A DNA stretch of 21,520 nt from JBFGRM01 sp041563675 (GTDB taxonomy: Bacteria > Nitrospirota > Nitrospiria > Nitrospirales > Nitrospiraceae), in contig JBFGRM010000014.1 in NCBI GenBank assembly GCA_041563675.1, positions 1-21,520 of the forward strand. Reading direction: 5' to 3'. Shown here in pieces: positions 15,838 through 21,520 of this stretch (the stretch's first letter is position 1; each line of letters opens with the position of its first letter). The notes beneath the pieces were generated by a model, which was not told the DNA's origin, searched no databases, and was given only the letters and a program-made list of their open reading frames with translations. Position numbers and translations under genes: made by a program.

Positions 15838-17097
15838 CTACCTCCAGCGCTCCACCAGGTACGGCTTGCGCCCCTCGTATTCCCGGCAGAGTCGCTCAAT
15901 GAGACGCTCCACACCATCCGCGTCACTGTCCTTCGCCTCCAGGATGAAGCTGGCGGTTTTCCCGAGGTACAAGGGCGTCAGCGCCTTCAGCAGGTGCTCG
16001 CGATGCACGACCTTGTCGTGGTAGGCCAGGGCAAAATCGTAGACGACCTGTACCCATATATCATCGGGAAATCGGAAGTCCTCCACGTCGAGGAGGCCGA
16101 GCGGTAGGACCTGCGGGAGCGTATCCACCGAGAGAATGAGCTCCCACATCGGAAGCAAATCGCGCAGCCCTTGACGAAACCCTTTGACCATTCGCCCCAC
16201 GTTGACGGTCACGGGCTCGACACCCACCTCTACGGGCGGGCCGACGAGGGGAACCGCCGTCGATCCCTTCCGTCCTTCCCAGACGGATAGATAGTCCTCC
16301 ATGAGCCCGAAGACGGAGCCGACCGCATGGGCGAGCATCACCGAAAGCTCCGCGCCGGAGGCCTTGGAGTCCTGCACCTTGGCCCCTAAGAACGCCTGAC
16401 ACACCTCAAAGCCCTCGGCAACCGCGACGGTGGTCAGCCAGTTCTCAAGCCCAAGGTGGATGAGACTGCCACTCCAGACGTCCTTGCGCAGATAGGTGCC
16501 GACCATTTTTCCGGAGAATCCGTGGCCCCCACCCATCTGGTAGCGCATCCGCCTGCCATAGAGCGCGCGGCAGAGCGGGTAGACCACGCTGTTGGTCAGG
16601 CTGCCGTCGTACTTGTGCCGACGAAACAGGGGCGCCACGAAATCGCAGCCCCGATCCATGACGGGGGCGAGGAGGAGGTGGACCCAGTCCGTCGACACGG
16701 ATTTGAGATTGCCGTCGATGACCGCGCAGGCGCCGACCTGCAGCGCCTCGGCGACTTCAAAGACCGCGCGGTAGGCGTTCTCATACCCCGGGATACCATG
16801 GTCCGGCATGAACAAGGGGCGGACCGTGGGCACGGGGTGGCGAACCAGCAGGGCTTGCTGGTCGGCTCCCGCCGCCCGCTCGAACCGCAACGGCGTGTCG
16901 TCCGTGGAACCCCCGTCGCAATTCATGAGGACCGCGCGGAGGCCCGCGTAGGACTTCGCCAGTCCGCCCAGGATCGTTTTGACGATCGGCTCGATGGTGC
17001 CGGCGTTGTTATGCGTGGGAACGGCAATCAGAAGATCGGCGGCGCCGACTGCGCGGACCCGCTCCTGGACATCCTCTGGAAGGAAGTCACTCGCCAT
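15838..17097 (-). CDS. Diverged GT-A glycosyltransferase paralogue, possibly inactive
   Basis: The 419-residue paralogue of the plus-strand glycosyltransferase aligns along its whole length (VPTHNNAGTI, NCDGGSTDDT, FVAPLFRRHKYDGSLTNS, GFSGK, CQAFLGAK, LTPLYLGKTA). The positions expected to be catalytic differ in all four places: GKG is GYE (104-106), the DxD motif is DGN (128-130), GID is GLE (216-218), and the later His is Gln242. The fold appears intact, with no frameshift or stop, so this is a conserved protein rather than a decaying gene. It may be a non-catalytic partner or act by another mechanism. It follows treT by 65 bp and is nearly fused to the TM-helix gene downstream. Confidence 0.85.
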   Translation of the reverse strand: MASDFLPEDVQERVRAVGAADLLIAVPTHNNAGTIEPIVKTILGGLAKSYAGLRAVLMNCDGGSTDDTPLRFERAAGADQQALLVRHPVPTVRPLFMPDHGIPGYENAYRAVFEVAEALQVGACAVIDGNLKSVSTDWVHLLLAPVMDRGCDFVAPLFRRHKYDGSLTNSVVYPLCRALYGRRMRYQMGGGHGFSGKMVGTYLRKDVWSGSLIHLGLENWLTTVAVAEGFEVCQAFLGAKVQDSKASGAELSVMLAHAVGSVFGLMEDYLSVWEGRKGSTAVPLVGPPVEVGVEPVTVNVGRMVKGFRQGLRDLLPMWELILSVDTLPQVLPLGLLDVEDFRFPDDIWVQVVYDFALAYHDKVVHREHLLKALTPLYLGKTASFILEAKDSDADGVERLIERLCREYEGRKPYLVERWR

Positions 17098-17162
17098 GAT
17101 CTCTTAGACAGGCCGCTCTGCCCGAATGGGTCGCAAGAGGGGTTCTCGTCGTGTCGATTGGG

Positions 17163-18359
17163 CTAGGTCGTGAAGCTTTTCAGAAGCGTCAAATAATCGC
17201 TCAAATGTCTGGTGATCAAAAAGTTTCGGCGCACATGCTCGCGGGCCGCGCCGCCCATGCGGCCGATCATCCCGGGATTGTTCAGCATGGCGCGGATCCT
17301 GAACGCAGCGCCTTCGACCGAATGGACGATGTAGCCGGTGACGTCGTCGACGATCTGCGCAGCGATGCCGCCGGCGATGCCGCCGATGACGGGCTTTCCC
17401 TTCCACATCGCCTCCGAAGCCGCCAGACCGAATCCCTCCTTGATCGATTTGTGGAGCACGATCGTCGCGCTGCGCTGGAGTGCGTTGATCTCCAGGTCCG
17501 CCTCGGGCGGGAGCTGCAGGATGTGGATGTCCGGATCCTTGGAGGCACGCTCGAGCACCTCGGCCAGCACGGCTTCCCCCTCGGGATCATGCGCGACCCC
17601 GCTGCCCGCCAGGACCAGCCGGCACGGGTGGTGCTTTCTCACGAGGCGATAGGCCATGAGTGTGCCGACAGGGTCTTTGAATCGATCAAAGCGCGAGAGC
17701 TGGAGCAGAACGGGCTTATCCCGTGGGATGCCCAACCGATCCATGATCCGGTTCACCTCGCTTCGCGACAGCTCACGATTTTTCTCACTCAAAGGATCGA
17801 TCGACGGGTGAATCACGAACTGTGGGATGGGCAATCGCTGTGCAAAGTCCGGCAAGGAGAAGACGGCCGCGTCGTATTTGACCACGAACCGGCGGAGGAA
17901 GCTCCAGACGCGGCGCTGCGGCTGAGAAAGGTCGAGGTCGCAACGCCAGACCCACTTGCCGTCTTTCTTATGCTCCACGAGCGCAGCCGGCTGGGGATCG
18001 TGCACCATGATGAGGTCGGCTTCCAGGTTCAGCGCCTGCGCGTTTCGCTTGTTGACCTGGGAATACACGCTGTACATGTCCTCGGTCGGCTCCTGTCCCT
18101 GGCCCTGGAGGGCGTTGTTCAGGCGCTTCGTCACGTCGAAGAATTCCTGCACGCCCGCAATCACCTCCCAATTTGCATCGATGCCGAGTGATTTCATGAT
18201 CGGGACGGTCCGTCGAAGCACCTCCGCGCTGCCGCCGCCGAACCGGACGGCGCTCACCTGGAGGAAGCGCCGGCCCTTCACCAGCTCGCTGAGCCGGTAG
18301 AGAAAGTCCACCACCCCCTTCGGAGCGAATTCCCGGTATTCCTCCAATTCAACGGGCAT
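17163..18359 (-). CDS. treT: Trehalose glycosyltransferring synthase (TreT)
   Basis: GT4-family enzyme that reversibly joins glucose from an NDP-glucose to free glucose to make trehalose (EC 2.4.1.245). It has 398 residues, matching TreT. Characteristic segments are SAVRFGGGSAEVL (36-48), WEVIAGVQEFFDVTK (64-78) followed by NNALQG, HDPQP (120-124), SRFDRFKDP (222-230), and the GT4 donor-binding motif KEGFGLAASEA (307-317) with E308 and E316. TreT is best known from archaea and thermophilic bacteria. The ribosome site is weak; ATG 18359 is kept because the N-terminus (PVELEEYREF) is family-like. It lies 33 bp after treS and 65 bp before the second glycosyltransferase. ADP-glucose from the nearby GlgC could be a donor. 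Confidence 0.9.
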   Translation of the reverse strand: MPVELEEYREFAPKGVVDFLYRLSELVKGRRFLQVSAVRFGGGSAEVLRRTVPIMKSLGIDANWEVIAGVQEFFDVTKRLNNALQGQGQEPTEDMYSVYSQVNKRNAQALNLEADLIMVHDPQPAALVEHKKDGKWVWRCDLDLSQPQRRVWSFLRRFVVKYDAAVFSLPDFAQRLPIPQFVIHPSIDPLSEKNRELSRSEVNRIMDRLGIPRDKPVLLQLSRFDRFKDPVGTLMAYRLVRKHHPCRLVLAGSGVAHDPEGEAVLAEVLERASKDPDIHILQLPPEADLEINALQRSATIVLHKSIKEGFGLAASEAMWKGKPVIGGIAGGIAAQIVDDVTGYIVHSVEGAAFRIRAMLNNPGMIGRMGGAAREHVRRNFLITRHLSDYLTLLKSFTT

Positions 18360-18392
18360 GAGCGTGCTCGTGGGGCGGCAACAGGAACAAGA

Positions 18393-20072
<1,680 letters not shown>

Positions 20073-20092
20073 CCGATTGTCAGGCTCTCCGA

Positions 20093-20761
20093 TCAGGCGG
20101 TCTGCGCCTTCGCGAGGAACTCGTCGCAGGCCACCAGCAGGACGGAGCGCAGTCGCTCCAGGTTCCCGATATAGGGATTCATCGCCCGAATCTTGTCCGA
20201 CAGCTCAGGCATGCCCAAGGTGGCCTTGATCCAGAACGAAAAGTCGCTGTCTTCCCGGGGAAGCCTGATGCGGGCCTCGAACATATGGTAGTAGATGGCG
20301 CTGACGTCGACCTCCGCCAGCGCGTCACGGAATTCCTGCAATGTCCGCACCTGGATGCCGGTCGGCACTTCGATAATGCGCGATTGCTTGAAAAAGAACG
20401 GCTTGCCGAAGATGACCCTGGGCACGACCGATGTGCGGGAGAGGTGATCATCGATGATCGAGATCAGCTCCTCGCGCAGCGCCTCCAGGTTCTTGAACTC
20501 GAAGGGGTCGAGGACCGCCAGCCGTTCGCCGAGCACGAGGTCCCGTACCTGCGTTGCGACCCACTGGGCGAAGTCGTTGGAGTAGGCGCCGGGAATGTAA
20601 TGGTGGCGGAGGAAAAAGCTGTGCGTGTGATAATAGATCGAGTCGAGGGGGACTTCCTCGATCAGCTCCACGAGCCGCCGCTCGTCCTCGGCGCGCTTCC
20701 CCAAGAGCTCCTGTAGCTCACTGCATCCGACGAATACGAACGGTCCATGGCTCTGGCCCAC
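20093..20761 (-). CDS. DUF5752-like two-repeat protein beside treS/treT
   Basis: I recognise this as the DUF5752 type from context and sequence, but its function is unknown. With GTG 20761 as start it has 222 residues made of two related halves (about 8-107 and 122-216): each opens with a Phe-rich strand, reaches IYYH, then an acidic DF..W motif (NDFAQWV and SDFSFWI), and ends with LEALREEL or LERLRSVL. The reading frame is open to 20905, but the extra N-terminal part is proline/arginine-rich and falls outside the repeat; GGAGGGGGGAG lies just before GTG. It is probably cytoplasmic, first in the operon, 20 bp before treS. A structural or regulatory partner of TreS/TreT is possible. Confidence 0.75.
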   Translation of the reverse strand: MGQSHGPFVFVGCSELQELLGKRAEDERRLVELIEEVPLDSIYYHTHSFFLRHHYIPGAYSNDFAQWVATQVRDLVLGERLAVLDPFEFKNLEALREELISIIDDHLSRTSVVPRVIFGKPFFFKQSRIIEVPTGIQVRTLQEFRDALAEVDVSAIYYHMFEARIRLPREDSDFSFWIKATLGMPELSDKIRAMNPYIGNLERLRSVLLVACDEFLAKAQTA

Positions 20762-20800
20762 CCCGGTCTCCCCCCTCCTTCGCCTCTGTTGTACCAATGT

Positions 20801-20816
20801 AGCACAGCTTGTGCCA
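20801..20816 (-). promoter_or_regulatory. Sigma54-type -24/-12 promoter candidate
   Basis: Read on the minus strand, TGGCAC (20816-20811) is followed after five bases by GTGCT (20805-20801). GG and GC are exactly ten bases apart, as in sigma54 promoters, with one mismatch to TTGCW. Transcription would start near 20790, about 29 bases before GTG 20761. The site also contains the palindrome GCACA-N3-TGTGC, so an operator is an alternative reading. Confidence 0.4.
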
Positions 20817-20888
20817 GGGGGCTCAGGAGAATTCATGTCCGACACAACCCCGGGGAACGGGGCCCGGCCAGCCTTCCTGAAAACTGGA

Positions 20889-20918
20889 TTGCGACCGCCG
20901 GGCAAATTACCTTACTAT
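20889..20918 (+). promoter_or_regulatory. Sigma70-like promoter for lapA-like gene
   Basis: TTGCGA (20889-20894) and TACTAT (20913-20918) are 18 bases apart. Transcription would start near 20925, about 50 bases before ATG 20974. It may also serve the treS-like gene downstream. Confidence 0.4.
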
Positions 20919-20973
20919 CAAGGCAACCTGCCCCGTACGGCCTGTGGGAGCAGAGGCGGGGGGAGCATCCGTC

Positions 20974-21162
20974 ATGTGGCATTTCAAGTTGATTCTGGCA
21001 CTCGTTCTGATTGGCCTGGTGGTGCTGTTCGCCGTCCAGAACTACGAGGTGGTCCAACTGCGACTGCTGTTTTGGTCGATCGAGATGTCTCGGGCACTGC
21101 TGCTGTTCCTGGTCCTCGCCACCGGTATTGGGCTGGGCTGGATCGTCCGAAGCCTTAAGTAG
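20974..21162 (+). CDS. Small LapA-like (DUF1049) membrane protein
   Basis: A 62-residue protein with two membrane helices (about 4-22 and 35-56) separated by NYEVVQLRLLFWSIEMS. The sequence LVVLFAVQNYEVVQLRLLFW is typical of the LapA/YciM-partner (DUF1049) family, inner-membrane proteins that help assemble envelope factors in E. coli. The tail WIVRSLK is cytoplasmic and basic. ATG 20974 is chosen because GGGGGGAG precedes it and because upstream residues are not family-like. It diverges from the DUF5752-treS-treT operon and precedes a treS-like gene by 81 bp. Its link with trehalose is positional only. Confidence 0.8.
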   Translation: MWHFKLILALVLIGLVVLFAVQNYEVVQLRLLFWSIEMSRALLLFLVLATGIGLGWIVRSLK

Positions 21163-21243
21163 GTGGCTTGCTCGCCAGGGAAGATTCGAACGGGGGTTGG
21201 TGCTGCACAATCATGCACAGTTTCGCCTGTACGTGGAGGAACC

Positions 21244-21520
21244 ATGCCGAAAAATAAGAAGCAGACCCTGTCCCGGATCGACGATGACCCCCTCTGGTTC
21301 AAAGACGCGACCATTTACGAGCTGCACGTGCGCGCGTTCTGCGACAGCAACGGGGACGGAATCGGCGATTTCCGTGGCTTGATCCAGAAGCTCGACTACC
21401 TGCAGGACCTCGGGGTGACGGCGATCTGGCTGCTTCCCTTCAATCGATCGCCGTTGAAGGATGACGGCTACGACATCGCCGACTATACCGACCTCAATCC
21501 CTCCTACGGGACCCGACGCG
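21244..21520 (+). CDS. Second TreS-like alpha-glucosyltransferase, 5' part
   Basis: The reading frame starts at ATG 21244 behind GGAGGA and is open to the window edge, giving the first 92 residues. They show PLWFKDATIYELHVRAF, DSNGDGIGDFRGL, YLQDLGVTAIWLLPF and LKDDGYDIADY, the same N-terminal GH13 family 16 layout as the treS at 18393-20072. The charged N-terminal extension (PKNKKQTLSRIDDD) is longer than in that copy. Such second copies are often the long TreS fused to maltokinase (Pep2), which makes maltose-1-phosphate for GlgE, but the fusion part lies outside the window. In the segment after WLLPF this copy reads NRSP where the other reads FPSP. Confidence 0.88.
   Translation, partial: MPKNKKQTLSRIDDDPLWFKDATIYELHVRAFCDSNGDGIGDFRGLIQKLDYLQDLGVTAIWLLPFNRSPLKDDGYDIADYTDLNPSYGTRR

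Larger units (their letters stand above)
12960..17097. repeat. Inverted duplication of a glycosyltransferase/TM-helix gene pair
   Basis: Two paralogous gene pairs face each other tail to tail: glycosyltransferase then TM-helix protein on the plus strand (12960-15062), and the same order on the minus strand (17097-15122). The two TM-helix genes end 59 bp apart. The copies are diverged at protein level, so this is an old duplication or a convergence of two related modules, not a recent DNA repeat. Confidence 0.8.

Noticed and set aside
17151..18191. 346-residue plus-strand open frame opposite treT
   Set aside because: Antisense to treT, whose GT4 motifs are complete; no supporting start signal.

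Overview
This is a GC-rich bacterial chromosomal segment, densely packed and with no rRNA, tRNA, CRISPR array or insertion sequence that I can support. The gene set (TreYZ, TreS and an archaeal/thermophile-type TreT beside a DUF5752-type protein) recalls environmental lineages such as NC10/Rokubacteria or Nitrospirota. That placement is a guess from gene content, not a measurement.

Layout. Bases 103-7286 hold treZ, an MscS channel, a convergent gene for an unusual protein made of thirteen 22-residue units, a coupled pair of membrane genes (AI-2E exporter family, then YihY/BrkB family), and a convergent K+ channel with a cytosolic RCK domain. Bases 7412-15062 look like one plus-strand operon: a sigma70-like promoter with a 12-bp palindrome in its spacer, then ytxH-type gene, TetR regulator, glgC, treY, an 83-residue single-pass membrane protein, a GT-A glycosyltransferase, and a 235-residue protein with MscS-type transmembrane helices. 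Bases 15122-20761 form a minus-strand operon read in the order DUF5752-type gene, treS, treT, second glycosyltransferase, second TM-helix protein. The last two are paralogues of the last two genes of the plus-strand operon, so the glycosyltransferase/TM-helix pair occurs twice, tail to tail. Bases 20974-21520 diverge from this operon: a small LapA-like membrane protein and the 5' end of a second TreS-like alpha-glucosyltransferase cut by the window edge.

How the genes fit together. The theme is osmotic and desiccation stress. GlgC makes ADP-glucose; TreY/TreZ release trehalose from the reducing end of alpha-glucans; TreS interconverts maltose and trehalose; TreT joins NDP-glucose and glucose. 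The GT-A enzyme has motifs resembling sugar-glycerate (compatible solute) synthases. MscS, the TM-helix proteins, the K+ channel and other membrane proteins would handle solute and ion flux. The most interesting observations are the inverted duplicate glycosyltransferase/TM-helix module, in which one glycosyltransferase copy has lost all four expected active-site motifs; the 22-residue repeat protein, with a synuclein/LEA-like 11-residue rhythm; and two candidate control regions, one palindrome-bearing promoter before the ytxH-tetR-glgC-treY operon and one sigma54-like promoter before the DUF5752-treS-treT operon.
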